Origin: Epiperipatus broadwayi
Taxonomy: Eukaryota; Onychophora; Udeonychophora; Euonychophora; Peripatidae
NCBI GenBank assembly: GCA_028023455.1
Contig: JAQFVV010000452.1
Span: forward strand, 60,001 to 124,000
Length of the DNA: 64,000 nucleotides
Direction: 5' to 3'
The notes under the pieces were generated by a model. That model was not told the DNA's origin and did no database searches. It was given only the letters and a program-made list of their open reading frames with translations. Positions within the stretch are counted from its first letter, which is position 1, and each line of letters starts with the position of its first letter. The position numbers were made by a program, and so were the translations under genes. Shown here in pieces: positions 11,733 to 23,530 of the stretch.

Positions 11733-12853
11733 TTAGTTTCTCCCTCTATCTGGCGGTATGTATTTTTTTAAGTTATTTGGTTCAACTCGCCATGAGTTAT
11801 GTTGGTGTCTGGGTGGTAGCCCCATGGGCGAGTGATCAATGGATGTGAGGAACTGGGCCATTTCCTCTATCTTCATCACCCGACATCCTACCATCATCTG
11901 CTGGACATACGGTGGCATATTCTGTTGTATGGCCCTAATGATTTGGATTTCCGTGAATGGGAACGCTGTCAATGACCTGAGACGTGCCACTTGCCTGATG
12001 AAAAACTGCGTGTGGGTCTCGTGGTTAATGGAACCATAGGCCTCTTTTAAGATTACGTGGTATATTCCATCTTGGCGCTCCTCACTCCAAAAGGTTCTCA
12101 ATAGGGCAAGCGAATAGGTCTCAAAGTCTGGTGGCTTATTTTCATAGCAGTCCCACCATGATTTAGCGTATCCCTGCAGATAATGGACAGCGAGGGCCAC
12201 CTGGTCTACTGCTGGCACTCATTGAAACTTGAACAGTTCATGCAGGCTGTCGATGTGTACGCTCGGGTTCTCTCCGACATCCCCTTTAAATGTCTTGACT
12301 TGAATGAACTTAGTCAGCGATATCGGTGGGTACAACATCGGTTCTTTGGGCATACAGGTTTCTAGTGGAGGCTGAGGTCTGCTGTTTATCATTTTCTCTG
12401 GTTCTAGTCCTTCCTCTGATCTCACACCATCCTTGGCTTTTGCAACCTCCTCCTTATGCCATTCATTTCCACTTTAATTTGGTTGATACATATATGGAAG
12501 GCAGCTTCTTGCTTGTCCTGTTTGGCTGTCAATTCTTCTTTGACGTCTTGGATGGTGTCTAGAGTCTCGCACTTGTGGTCCTCCAGAGACCCTTCAACTT
12601 TGTTGTGGATTTCTTCGCATTCTTGTCGGCATGCTGTTTGCACCTCCTCCACCTTCATTTCTATGATGCCGTTCATGCTATCCCACGTGGTGGCCATCCA
12701 CTCCTTCGTCCTCCTGCTCTCATCCTCGATTTTGGCTTCCAACTTATCAAACCTCTTCTTGCTTTCTCCTTCGATTTTCGCTTCTAAACTTTCGAATCTT
12801 TTTCGGCTCTGGTCTTCAATTTCTGCTTTTAAATTCTCGAATTTTGTCTCCAT
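11733..12853 (-). pseudogene. gag: LTR-retrotransposon gag, broken by one frameshift and one in-frame TGA
   Basis: Read on the minus strand. The first ~143 residues (12853-12422) form a charged coiled coil with repeated blocks of the type FESLEAKIEGESKKRFDKLE. A frameshift at about 12422 joins a segment (12425-12219) with PLYPPIS-like and FKGDVGENPSVHIDSLHELF sequence. A TGA then stands where Trp is likely (FKFQ-stop-VPAVDQV). The last segment (12218-11733) contains ALAVHYLQGYAKSWWDC, then FETYSLALLRTFW, the signature of the Ty3/gypsy-type gag core: hydrophobic helix, Ala, Trp-Trp, then W/F..f..l...f. Gag forms the particle that packages element RNA. I see no CCHC zinc knuckle before the stop and no pol downstream. 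Base composition is much richer in GC than the surroundings. Total length is about 373 codons. Confidence 0.8.
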
Positions 12854-13840
12854 CCTCTGTAGCAGGTCTCCATGGTTACGGGTGGATCGTCAAATTCCTT
12901 GGGTTGGTCGACATTTTCTAAAACAATTTTTCCCGACCTTAACGTCTTTCCTTGCTCCATCTCTTCACTGCTGTCCTCCATCTCTTATATTCAAGATAAA
13001 TTATATTTTTATTTTTATTACCTAGATAAGTTTTACAGTTATATTTTTATTTTATTATAGGTAACACCTCCTCCCCCCATTCTACACTTTTCCCTTACTC
13101 TGCTCTCCCCTTCCTGTGCTCAATTTTTATTTATTAAAATGACTATGCTATCCTACTGGTTATTTAATATTTGTTTCTAGATCTAGCTTTCTAACTGCTC
13201 TTTAATGCAAAAAAATATATAACAAAAAATTTATTATAACTTCTACCTGGCCTTCTCTACGTCTTCTCTCGTGGTCTGTTTTAGGAGTTGTTCTTCAGCA
13301 CCTGAAACATCTTACAAAATGTTTAATGAACGATTGTATTGATATATTTAATACATTTATTTTGACCCAAAAAAAACTCTATATAACTTTTAAGAACCAT
13401 TGCTTTCAAACTCTTTTTATTGTAGATAACTCGATCACCTATTGGCAAATTTATTTTGGTATTACTACCGGGCGCCAGCCAAAGGGATAGGGCTATATGT
13501 TCTGACTAGATGATCCTCTATTATTGGGTAGTATACTTTCTAAGACTTATACTTAAATAGTTGTGCATTTATTTCAACAGAAAAAAAATTATGGCCTCAG
13601 CACATATTTATATACGAGAATGAAAATGTAACATAAAATATCATTTTGTTTTTCATTGACTTATGACCGTTAGCCACCGTTAGCCACGCATTAATATTAT
13701 TAAGACATTTCAAAAAATTCTGCACTTTTGCGATTATTATAATCTTTTATTTTATTTTTATTATTAAAAGCATTTTAAAACTGTCACTTATCTAACTTTC
13801 TCAGATTCGGACGTATTGTAAATTTAAAATATTTATTTAA
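12854..13840. other. Interior of the gag element upstream of gag, non-coding
   Basis: Minus-strand leader region of the gag element. C-rich around 13065-13110. No further coding signature seen. Confidence 0.45.
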
Positions 13841-13849
13841 AGATGTATT

Positions 13850-14800
13850 GACACAAAAACATTTTTATATTCAACATTATTTAAAACATTTGGGGAAATC
13901 ATTATATTATTCAACGCACACACTATTTTGCTATTTTTTTATTTTTAAATGTGACAGCCCCTTAAAGGCTGACACTCATTTAATTCTCTTGGACTTAGAA
14001 AGATTATCATCTGAACATTTATTAAAATTATATGGAACATTATTTAAAGCATTTATGAATACAGATTATTATATATTATTACTTTTGTACACACTTCAAA
14101 ACTTGGGTATATTATATTTATTGAATTCTTAAAGCGAGGAAAAAAAAATCATTATATATCTCACATACTTTTTATCATCTTTTTATTTTAACTGTGAAAA
14201 AAAATTAAAAAAACCCTCAAAGGCTATTACTTATTTGATTGCATAAAAACTCGGACTATACTTTATTATTTAACCTCATTTACAGAAACTTTTATCTATA
14301 CAAAACGCTACTATTTAGGACATATACTTTATCTTTATTATAAATGTGGAAGCCCCTTAAAAGCTAACACTATTTGATCATACGGTAAACTCGAAAATAC
14401 TTTTATGTTTATTAAATCATTGATGGAAAATATATATAAAGACATTTATTTAAAACATACGTTTTATCTTATTATTTGTGGAAGTTATTTTAAATCTAAC
14501 ATTATCTTTATTTACGGGCATCTTGCATGCAATTTCACATCTATGACCAAGAAAAATATTACACAACATCTTATTCCTTTTTTTTTAAAAAAAAAAAACA
14601 ACACACTTTATTTTATAAGAATGAGAGCCCCTTAAAAGCATGCATTTTTTTATATCATTGGAAACTTACATGTATACGAAAAGCATTTATGAAAATATAC
14701 ATATATTATTTGGGAAAAGCTCATCTTTATTTTTAATTAATTTGAAAGTAAGAGCCCCTTAAAAGCTGTTACTTCTTTACTTCTTTTAAAACTCGCGAGG
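13850..14800 (-). repeat. Degenerate tandem repeat, ~135-bp period, in the gag-element leader
   Basis: The motif AGCCCCTTAAAAGCT, or a worn version, recurs at about 13956, 14211, 14351, 14484, 14626 and 14753. Spacings are ~127-142 bases, with one double interval of ~255. Each is followed by an A/C/T-rich stretch and often by ACTCG. The array lies between the right-hand D repeat and gag, that is, in the element's 5' leader if the right repeat is the 5' LTR. Confidence 0.7.
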
Positions 14801-15238
14801 ATTATACATGTAATAAGACATTTGCGGACAAGGAATAAAACATTATATAGTATCATCATCATTCAAATCATATGCGTGAACGAAAACATAAGCAAAATTG
14901 CCCCTAACTTATTTTATATATTCATGAAAACGAAAGAAAAAAAAACTTTAAAACTTTTATATGAGAAATATTTAGTATATGATATATTATTTATTTAAAA
15001 CATATTTTTATATATAACTACTGAGAGAACATATATTTATATTGACAATAACTCACAGGAAGTGTGTACCAAAAAAATTTTGAGCTGGGTGTCCGAAAAA
15101 AAATTTTCAAAAAAAATTTTTTTCCTTTTTAAAAAACATATGTTATATCTATTGCTATCTATTACTATCTCAGGTATATGGGTGTTTGTTTTCGAAGCTC
15201 CACGTTGACGCGCCAAACCCGGAGAAAAGAAAAAAAAA

Positions 15239-15391
15239 TCTGTACCGGTCGGTTTTGTATGTTCATGTAACAAGATCTAGCATCTAGGCAAAAGTACCCC
15301 AAATCCAATCGTGCGCAAGATACACAGGTCAGGAACACTCATGGATTCTGCCCTATTTGCCTATTTCCCAGATCTATAACATTATGAGCAA
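15239..15391 (-). other. Interior segment P, adjacent to the right D repeat
   Basis: Starts at CTGTACCGGTCGG and ends at ATGAGCAAC. It is well conserved with 48021-48175 in the diverged relative and absent left of the left D repeat. By position it should contain the primer-binding site if D is an LTR, but I could not match it to a tRNA 3' end. Confidence 0.6.
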
Positions 15392-17607
15392 CAATCCCGA
15401 TGACATCGATTAATCCACTTCTCATCCGCCAGCATCGGTCATCGGAGACACAATAAGACTCAGGACTAATTCGTGATAGACTAATTTAATAACATATTAA
15501 TTATGTGTAGAGCGGAGATCATCTAATCATATTTTAGCTTAAGAAGTAACTTAATATCTATCTTAACTAACGAAAGCATTCATTCGAATTTGATGTAGAT
15601 ATATTTAATATTTATTAACAATAATTACGTCGGGTAATTTAGCCGACGTGATCCTCAGGATTATTATATATATTTATTCAAATCATTTTGTACAATAACA
15701 TTTGGATTGTGGCAATGCCAATAATATATTTATATATTTGAATAATTTAGCGCTATTAAAATGTATAATCAGAACGCTATCACACCCCCAGAAACGAAAA
15801 GAGAGCATTTGATTATTTTGAACATTAATTTTAACATAAATAAGATTTGATTACATTTCATATGAGGGTTAATTCGGAAATTGAGATAATTAATGTGCGG
15901 GATGAGTAATGAATAATTGAGACAGACGATACTAAATTTATCGTATTATTATTTATATTTTACTAATGGAATATGTTTGCTTAAATAAATCATCTCATTA
16001 CGGCTTATGAATACTTTTGGGTGAGTGATAAGATAAGGGACAGCGGTGCGTGCATGGTGGCTTATTGGGTCGGTCCTTTTATGGATCCTGGAGTGGGCTT
16101 CGCGAATTCTAAGAAGTAATGACCGAGTTCCTCTGCAAACTTTGGCAGGGTCGGTTTGATGAACGAAGGGCGGCCGGCTATGCCTATCGGGCTGGTTTTC
16201 CCAGAGCGATCCCCGTATAGAGCATGCTCGTAAGACCATGGATGTCCCCCAGGTGATTTTTACAGCCTGGTTTAAGGACAGAGAGACGATGGGGTCCGAC
16301 TTTGCGGTTGCCTCCATGTTATGATGAAGCACTAATATATAAAATAGAGTGGCCTTTATGCATTCAACGCTTATTAATAACATGAATATATTTTTAATAT
16401 TAAAGATTATTGGGAAGTATTTATTGCCAACAAATGATGAACTATTCAGCGTAATGATATGGCTTCAATTTAAGCAAACAGGGATAATAATTACACACAT
16501 AAATATAGGATAAAAGCTAAGGTTCCCCTCCCGCCTTACATCATATTATTTAATATTACTCATTACTTTTGACACATTAAATTTTAGTTTTGGTAGTTGA
16601 AAAATAAAAGGTAGCGCATTATTTAGAACGGATAATTAGAAAAACAGATGTTAAATCTGTTTTTCAACAGTAAACATGAAAAAGATAATTAATTTATTTT
16701 TCTAAAATCGCGAGCATCTGGGCAAGCTGAATAAGACTTGTTTTTATCAATTAGAAATTATTTACCCAGTAAATGATGGGTGGGGAAAACAAGATAATTT
16801 ATATGCTGGCGATTTTAGAATATTATTGGCATTAACTTTAAAGAGAAATACATAAAAACATTAATAAAAAATTGTTGGCCGCTTTTAAAATAAAAGAAAA
16901 GAAAAAGACATTTATATAAGAGGCTTAGCGTAAATTAGTTATATAGAGTTATATATATTTATATTGGAAGACATTTAAAAGATATAGAGTTTAAAATACA
17001 CATTACTTTACAAAGAAGGCAGGATTTTTACGAATTATTAGCGGTCAGAGTTTTTTACCTTGATTATCGTGAAACGCATTTCATTAGAAATCAGTCCGTC
17101 AGTATCATGACTAGATCTAGTATAGCGGGATGGCTTTGGATAACACTTCATTTCATTGGAAAATGTTTATATAGTTCAGTAGCACGGAGTATGGAGGCTT
17201 CGTTCCTGGGATCCGCATATTAGAACGGAGGGATAAGGTGAATTTTATTACTCAGAACACATTGTGTCAAAATTGCATCGGGTGTGGATTATCTTTAGCA
17301 GCATGGCTAATTAATTATCTCCTCCCCTGTGTGGATTCAAATCCAGCAGTATTTATACTTTTGATTTTGAAACTGTAACTAGGCAACTACTGCTGGACCT
17401 GAGGCGGTTTGAGCACTTAGCTTTCGCTTGGAAACGTTTGGCCGGATACTCTTATCTGGTAAGATGTATGAAACAATGCAAGTTTGTTATCAGTTTCTCG
17501 AACGATTGTTTTAAAATACATCTTGTGATTTTAAAACAAGCTAGCGTGGACAATTTCCACTAATGGGTTTATTTTATTATTACTAATTTGTAATCTTTTA
17601 TTTTATA
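15392..17607 (-). repeat. 2.2-kb direct repeat D, right copy (5' LTR-like)
   Basis: Near-identical partner of 8488-10775. It carries ~19 bases near 15478 missing in the left copy and lacks the left copy's 88-base block. A tRNA-like B-box string (GTGGATTCAAATCCAGC, near 17333) is present in both copies, but no convincing A box was found. High similarity of the two copies implies a recent duplication or insertion. Confidence 0.7.
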
Positions 17608-17612
17608 TATTA

Positions 17613-17793
17613 GTGCGTATTCACAAATTGTGGATACACTGGTACAAATTGATTTTATTCAATATGTTTTATGTTTCTTTTAAGAAGGTAAAGGAAAGAA
17701 ATGTATTTCTTTTTTCTCTTCTGTTATATTGTTAAAGAGAGGTGTATATTATTTTGTATATTTTCTTATCTCAAGGTAAGAGTTCTGGCTTTT
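17613..17793 (+). repeat. Flank repeat X, right copy
   Basis: Begins TATTCACAAATTGTGGATA and contains GTTAAAGAGAGGTGTATATT, as in the left copy at 8313-8486. It is more diverged from that copy than the two D repeats are from each other. Confidence 0.7.
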
Positions 17794-18301
17794 AAATCAA
17801 CGAACATATAATAGAAATAGTCGGATAGAGATGATAAAGAAATATCGTTCGTAATATTTATGATTATTAAATTTTAAAAATATAGCTTAAAGTTTATTCG
17901 GAATTAAAGGTTATATTTTAATGTATTAATTAGTCACCGTGTTGCTTGCATAGTATATAACTTAGAATTATTTTTTTTATTTGCATGTGTGTGTGTCTAT
18001 TCTGCACAATTATTACATTTGCTTAATAAAAAATTCAATTTATAGATATTTTTATGTATAAATTTCGGATGTTGTCATATTCTAAAGAACTGAAAGGATT
18101 TGTAGGTTACTTGTATGTATTTATCTGCCAGCATGTATATATAATGTTAAACATGTAGAAGAGCTTTGGGAATGGAAATTACTCTGGATGCATTCTGTGT
18201 TTGTAGGGATAAGAGATTTTGCCTAAGTAGTATATTTTAATAATTTTCCATGAGTAGAACCTATTTTATATTGTATGTGTATTATAAAGTGATACTTTTG
18301 A

Positions 18302-18453
18302 AGATGAGTTATGTTTTCTTATGGTCTTGGTGGTGAGGAAAAATACCACACCAATAGTATATTTCAGAATTAGATGAGTTATGTTTCTTATGGTCTTGGT
18401 GATGAGGAAAAATACCACACCAATAGTATATTTCAGAATTAGATGAGTTATGT
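18302..18453. repeat. 70-bp tandem duplication (~2.2 units)
   Basis: Units start with AGATGAGTTATG at 18302, 18372 and 18441, each with CTTATGGTCTTGGTG and AATACCACACCAATAG. The copies differ at only a few positions, so the duplication looks recent. Confidence 0.9.
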
Positions 18454-19653
18454 TGAAGTGTTAAGCAAAGAGTTTATTTGCTCCTCATGTGGATTTCCCT
18501 TGGAACGTTTTGTTTGTATAATCGTGAAAATATAGCTCTGTGTTATTTAGTATGTGGCCAGATAAATAGTTAAATTAAATTCTTGATATAATATTGATGT
18601 CTTATTTTGTTGGTTGGTTTATGACATTGTCCGAAATGAAGTAATTGTTTAGTATTTCCTCAATAACTTGAATGTGTAGAAAAGATTGTTTTCTATTATT
18701 GTTGCTGAAAATATAACACACATGCATAATATAAACAATATCACGGATATAAAGGTATAATGTTATTGAAATTAAAACAGGAAATAAACGCTTTAAAATA
18801 CATTATATTCATTTAACATAAAGTTATAAATCATCAATCATCAGAATGGATAAGGTTTTATTGCTATGCATGAAAAGTGTATGTAATTGAAAATGATTAT
18901 TTAATTAGTTAGAGAAAGTTGCTTTGTTGATGGCCAAATATATTAATTTGATTTTTTTTAAATCCTCTCAAAATGTTTATTGTACCAATAATATGATATA
19001 TTATTTAGTTAATGTTATGTTTAGATGAAATGCTTAAGCAAAGCAGATATTCAAAGACAGAATATTCAAGTTTTGTTTATTAATTTTGCTTTCAAAAAAA
19101 GGTATGAATAATAAATAATATAATAGGCATAATCCCAAACTGATGTCCAAAGATTTATTTAAGAGTTAAAATTATTAAGACAAATAGCCTTATTGTAAAA
19201 TTAATTATATTAAATTAAATATTCAGTATAATAAATGATTTGTTTATTTATTTAAAACTATGTCTTGAGTTGTTCTTGTATACATTTGGTTACTAATTTC
19301 CACATCTCCACATTTCATACATCTATTATCAAATAAATATATTGTTTTATAGCTATGATATTGAATATGCTGGTATCTGATAGTATTGTTACCTCAATCC
19401 AAACATTATAAGAGACATTGCCACTTGATAAACGTATAAGAAAGGTTGCCTAGTAAATGTATTGGTTAGATGATGATGTGAGATTAAAATAAACCCTATT
19501 TCCATCATTATCTAATTGCTAAACACAGTAAAACATTTAGTCAATTTATCTCATTACATTTTATTATAAATTAGAAGTATAAATTATGGGCCAATGTATT
19601 TTCTTTAATTCAACTGTGTTTTTAAATTCCCTGAGATCTTATTGCATATTCCT

Positions 19654-19729
19654 TGATCGGCATTAAGGTAGCTGTTTAGATGATGGATATGAAATGATCG
19701 GCATTAAGGTAGCTGTTTGGATGATGGAA
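19654..19729. repeat. 41-bp tandem duplication
   Basis: TGATCGGCATTAAGGTAGCT occurs at 19654 and 19695, each followed by GTTT(A/G)GATGATGGA. Confidence 0.9.
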
Positions 19730-20051
19730 GAAATTAAGTTGAAAGGATATTTTAATAGTCTTACAAATAAACATTGTTATTCTTTATCACGCAGTTAATT
19801 AACAAAAGAATTTATATTTTATTTAATGTTTTATAATATTTCTTCCTTCATTTATTTATAATTATATATTTTATGAACTTCCTGTAACCTCCCACTGAGC
19901 TGAGCTGAATGTAGACATAGGTAAAGAGTCTCAGTAAATAAATTTTATATCAGATAAGTTGTTATATTGTTCTATTCATTAATAGAACTGGCGCCCTGGG
20001 CATTTACTCAAATAATGTATATGAGTGGTGTTGTGAGCGTAGGTTATAATA

Positions 20052-20052
20052 T

Positions 20053-20108
<56 letters not shown>
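20052..20108. repeat. (AT)n microsatellite
   Basis: Two AT runs separated by a single phase break near 20083. Confidence 0.95.
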
Positions 20109-20112
<4 letters not shown>

Positions 20113-21027
20113 ATGTGAGATGGATTGGAACAAAATATAGCATTGTCCATGTCTTGATACTAACTCCAAATCTTATAGATTAAACAAATTTGATAAGTGA
20201 AATTATAAAAGCTGAAATTCAAACTATACTAATGTAAGTAAAAATATTTTGTATTTATCTATGTATATACTTACTGTCATTAATATCAATATTATATTAA
20301 TTTTTCAAGTGGAATCATTCGGATAAGTTATGAGATTGAATGACTTCTCTTATCCAAATGATAGCAAATATGATATAACCAAAAAGTTGGTACAATGTTG
20401 ATATTAGCAAAAAATTTGCTACATATCTGTAAAAATTAAAAATATATATTTTCATTATTTAGCTGTAAAATTTTTTTCTTTGAGTTTTCATAGAAACATG
20501 AAATGTCTCTCTTTCACTTCTAACCCATGTTATTCTATGAATTGAAAATGCAGATATTATTCCTGCCAATATTATTTATGGATGTGATATTTTAAAAGCA
20601 ACATAAAGACTCCATATGACATAGTAAAGCATGGATAGTTGAATGTTAAAACAAAACAAATTACACATTAAAAATCATTATAATTGTTGTGATTGAGACA
20701 TTTAATGAGTATAAAATGAAACTAACCAAATTAGTTTTAGAACAGATAATAATAAGCATTTAACCAAACTAGTTTTAGAAGAAATAACAATAGGTATTTC
20801 AATGAAAGCCTTATACAGATATCCCAAAAGTTTAGAGATATAGAAACTAAATTATGAAATAACTGACTGTGATAAAAAAATTCTGTAATGATGTAGAGAA
20901 AGTTATTAGAATAAACTTGAAATTCTTTTCTTATGTTTTTCTATTTAGGTATCTTTTCTCTCTTTTTAGTCTCCCATTCTATCTATCGACATAAATCCAA
21001 AACAAAAGAGTTATTGCATACATTAAT

Positions 21028-21800
21028 AGAGAAAAATTGTTTAGCCTCAGGATTGGCAATTAGTAGTTGATAGATTTCCGGCATCATGAAAATGTAAAGT
21101 TATTTCTGTTTACATGGATATTATTTCTTTATTTCTATTTTTTATTAAATTATAAATTCATGATAATATTCACTTTAACATGTATAACACTCTGGAGAAG
21201 ATTAATTATTATTTGCAGGAAATCAAGAAAGATGTTAATCTTCTGTATTCTCATATATATAATATTGCTTTCTGAATTCAAATCTATAGAACAAATTTGG
21301 ATTTGAAGTAAAAGAGGTTTCCTTTTACTTCACTAAAACCTAAAACAAAAAACTATATTATGCAACAGAGAAAAATTGTTTAGCCTCAATATTATCAATT
21401 AGAAATTGATGAGTTCCTGGCAGCATCAAAAGATTAAGTTAGTTTTGTTTATATAAATATAATCTTTTTATTTCTATTCTTTATCAAATTAAAAATTCAT
21501 AAAAATATTCAATTTAACAGATACAACTCTCTGCAGAAAATTAATTCTTATTTGCAGAAAATCAAGGAAGATATTAGTCTTCTACATTATCATACCTATA
21601 AAATAGTTTTCTGGGTTTAAATTTTTATAAGAACTTGAGTTTGAAGTAAAAGAAATTATTTTTACTTCACTAAATTGCAAATAGAAAAGCTATTATGATA
21701 GTTAATAGAGAAAATAAATGATTTTCTGGAAATATCAAAAAATAAAGTTATTTCTGTTTACATGAATATAATTTTTTTATTTTTATTCTTTATAATATAT
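21028..21800. repeat. 339-bp tandem repeat, ~2.3 diverged units
   Basis: Units begin with AGAGAAAA(AT) at about 21028, 21367 and 21706. Shared internal landmarks are TTGTTTAGCCTCA, TTTGCAG(G/A)AAATCAAG and GAAGTAAAAGA. No coding capacity. Divergence is appreciable. Confidence 0.8.
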
Positions 21801-21844
21801 ATAATAAAAAATTAACCAGAATAATAAATGTTTTATTTTTCATA

Positions 21845-21857
21845 TGTATGTACTCAT
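21845..21857. repeat. 13-bp target-site duplication, left
   Basis: TGTATGTACTCAT occurs here and again exactly at 22994-23006, bracketing the Penelope insertion. Confidence 0.8.
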
Positions 21858-22993
21858 CAAAACTACCCCAAATATAAAATTAAACCAGACCAGCATAAAA
21901 ATAATATTAAAACACAACCTAAGGTTTCACTGCTACAAGCATACTTCTCAAGTGTAAAGAACTACAAAAAACTACACAATATATATATACTATTAAAAAC
22001 TACCCACAAATCCATTCACTTCCCATCCACCCTTAATATTAAAAGAACTCTTAAATAAATTAATTGCTTCAGAATAATAAATTTTCAATAATAAAGACTC
22101 TTTAATTCTTCTTTTGATTTCATTTCTCTCAAAGAAGACAACCTTAGCTTCATAAAAATCAATAGTGTGGCTTGTATCTTTTTCATGGACATACAAAGCA
22201 GAAGTAAGATATCTATTTTTAACTCTATTTTTATGAACCTTTATTCTTTCATTTAAACTCAAACAACTCTGACCTATGTAAACCTTCTTACAAAATAAAC
22301 AAGGAATAAAATATACTACATCAGGAATAGTCTTTCTATCAAAAACTTCTTTTGTATTATTTAATAAATTATTCAATGTAACACCCCTTTTCCAAGCAAT
22401 TTTCTCATTTCCAAACAATTTACTATTTCTACACACAATTTTATAAGAAGACAATTGAAATGCCAAAGAAATAAAATCATATTTTTCTTTAACCATTACA
22501 TCCTTACAAATATTACTATTAAATAAAATACTTTTAACAAATTTATCAGAGTTTCCAACACTCAAGTAATCTTTATAAAATTGATATTTCTGAAACAAAG
22601 CTACCCCACTAGAATTATTTAATTTAATATTCCTATGACAATAATTCCTTAAAGCAGCTACTTTATGAGATACAGACTGATAGCTATCAGGTTTAATTAT
22701 AGATCTTAATTCTTTACTTTTAACTAAATGACTGCACAATAAACAATTAGTTTCTATATTTAAGAGTTCTTTTAATATTAAGGGTGGATGGGAAGTGAAT
22801 GGATTTGTGGGTAGTTTTTAATAGTATATATATTGTGTAGTTTTTTGTAGCTCTTTACACTTGAGAAGTCTGCTTGTAGCAGTGAAACCTTAGGTTGTGT
22901 TTTAATATTATTTTTATGTTGGTCTGGTTTAATTTTAGATTTGGGGTAGTTTTGATTTTATATTGACTAGTTTAGCTTTATGCTTGTGATGTT
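21858..22993 (-). mobile_element. Fold-back Penelope-like element insertion with inverted 3'UTR arms
   Basis: A ~200-base sequence at the left end (21858-22056, the 3' untranslated region of the minus-strand open frame) recurs as its reverse complement at 22751-22960. The coding fragment therefore lies between long inverted arms. Beyond the right arm a ~33-base tail reaches the target-site duplication. An exact 13-bp direct repeat bounds the whole, so it very likely inserted as one fold-back unit. The reverse transcriptase part of the element is missing. Confidence 0.8.
21993..22739 (-). CDS. Penelope-like element C-terminal protein (linker plus GIY-YIG endonuclease), 5'-truncated
   Basis: A 248-codon open frame without stops. 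The N-terminal ~130 residues contain RSIIKPDSYQSVSHK and KLFGNEKIAWKRG-like linker sequence following the thumb in Penelope-like proteins. The nuclease occupies roughly residues 140-230: VVYFIPCLFCKKVYIGQS with a CxxC pair and the YIG half-motif, then LNERIKVHKNR with the conserved Arg and His, and IDFYEAKVVFFERNE with the E. The usual GIY is replaced by VYF. The nuclease makes the target nick used for reverse transcription. The intact frame suggests a fairly recent insertion, but without RT it cannot move autonomously. The start codon is nominal, because the true protein began far upstream. Confidence 0.8.
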   Translation of the reverse strand: MCSHLVKSKELRSIIKPDSYQSVSHKVAALRNYCHRNIKLNNSSGVALFQKYQFYKDYLSVGNSDKFVKSILFNSNICKDVMVKEKYDFISLAFQLSSYKIVCRNSKLFGNEKIAWKRGVTLNNLLNNTKEVFDRKTIPDVVYFIPCLFCKKVYIGQSCLSLNERIKVHKNRVKNRYLTSALYVHEKDTSHTIDFYEAKVVFFERNEIKRRIKESLLLKIYYSEAINLFKSSFNIKGGWEVNGFVGSF

Positions 22994-23006
22994 TGTATGT
23001 ACTCAT
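22994..23006. repeat. 13-bp target-site duplication, right
   Basis: Exact match (TGTATGTACTCAT) to 21845-21857. Confidence 0.8.
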
Positions 23007-23013
23007 ATATATC

Positions 23014-23530
23014 ATTTGTATAAGATGGAGTGGATAGATGTAGGGAGATTGAAAGACTGAGTTTAAACCCCTTTTAATTACATTAGGTTCAATATTTAAA
23101 TATTACATATTCAGCCTGTATCCTGCTCATCCCTCTTCTGTGTTTTAAAAGGACATATTAAGACTGTATATATGAGGGATCAGAGGGACTTAAAGTCAAC
23201 ATGGGTATGACAATAATATTGGCATCAACAAGGGTTTTGAGTGTTCCATCATCAGATTTTCAATTATATGGATGGTTGAAGAGTTGGAGGGTGGAGAAGA
23301 TTGAAGCCTATCCATTAAAATTTAAAGATTTTCTATCTTAATATAAACTGAGCACTGATTACATATATGTGGGAGATAATGATCTGGACCAACTGATGAG
23401 TGCCGATTCAACATGAAATATGTATACTAAAGATCATTTATCTTTTTCAAATGTATGTGATCATGTGTTTCAGTTGAATAAGATGGAGTGGATATATGTA
23501 GAGTGATTGAAAGTCTGGGTTTCAATATCT
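23014..23530. repeat. Direct repeat pair ~460 bases apart
   Basis: ATAAGATGGAGTGGATAGAT followed by GTAGGGAGATTGAAAGACTG near 23020-23062 recurs as a close variant near 23478-23520. The pair could be worn ends of an element or a tandem duplication. The interior has no coding signature. Confidence 0.6.

Larger units (their letters stand above)
17794..21027. other. AT-rich sequence with small tandem repeats, no gene seen
   Basis: Apart from the short tandem repeats listed separately (18302, 19654 and 20052), no coding or RNA feature could be supported. Confidence 0.5.

Noticed and set aside
12326-13025. Plus-strand open frames opposite gag (up to 189 codons)
   Set aside because: They are antisense shadows of the gag coiled-coil region, whose minus-strand reading has a clear domain structure.
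8488-17607. Classification of repeats D as confirmed LTRs or as DIRS/Ngaro split repeats
   Set aside because: No TG...CA ends, primer-binding site or short target duplication could be shown, and there is no tyrosine recombinase or the A-B-A-B order expected of split-repeat elements. The neutral term 'LTR-like' was kept.
23378-23438. Possible third hammerhead: CTGATGA at 23393, GAAA at 23415, 8-base complementary flanks AATGATCT/AGATCATT
   Set aside because: No inner stem I can be drawn (GGACCAA has no partner), stem II closes with a G-T pair and only three pairs, and no good stem III with a clear cleavage triplet exists.
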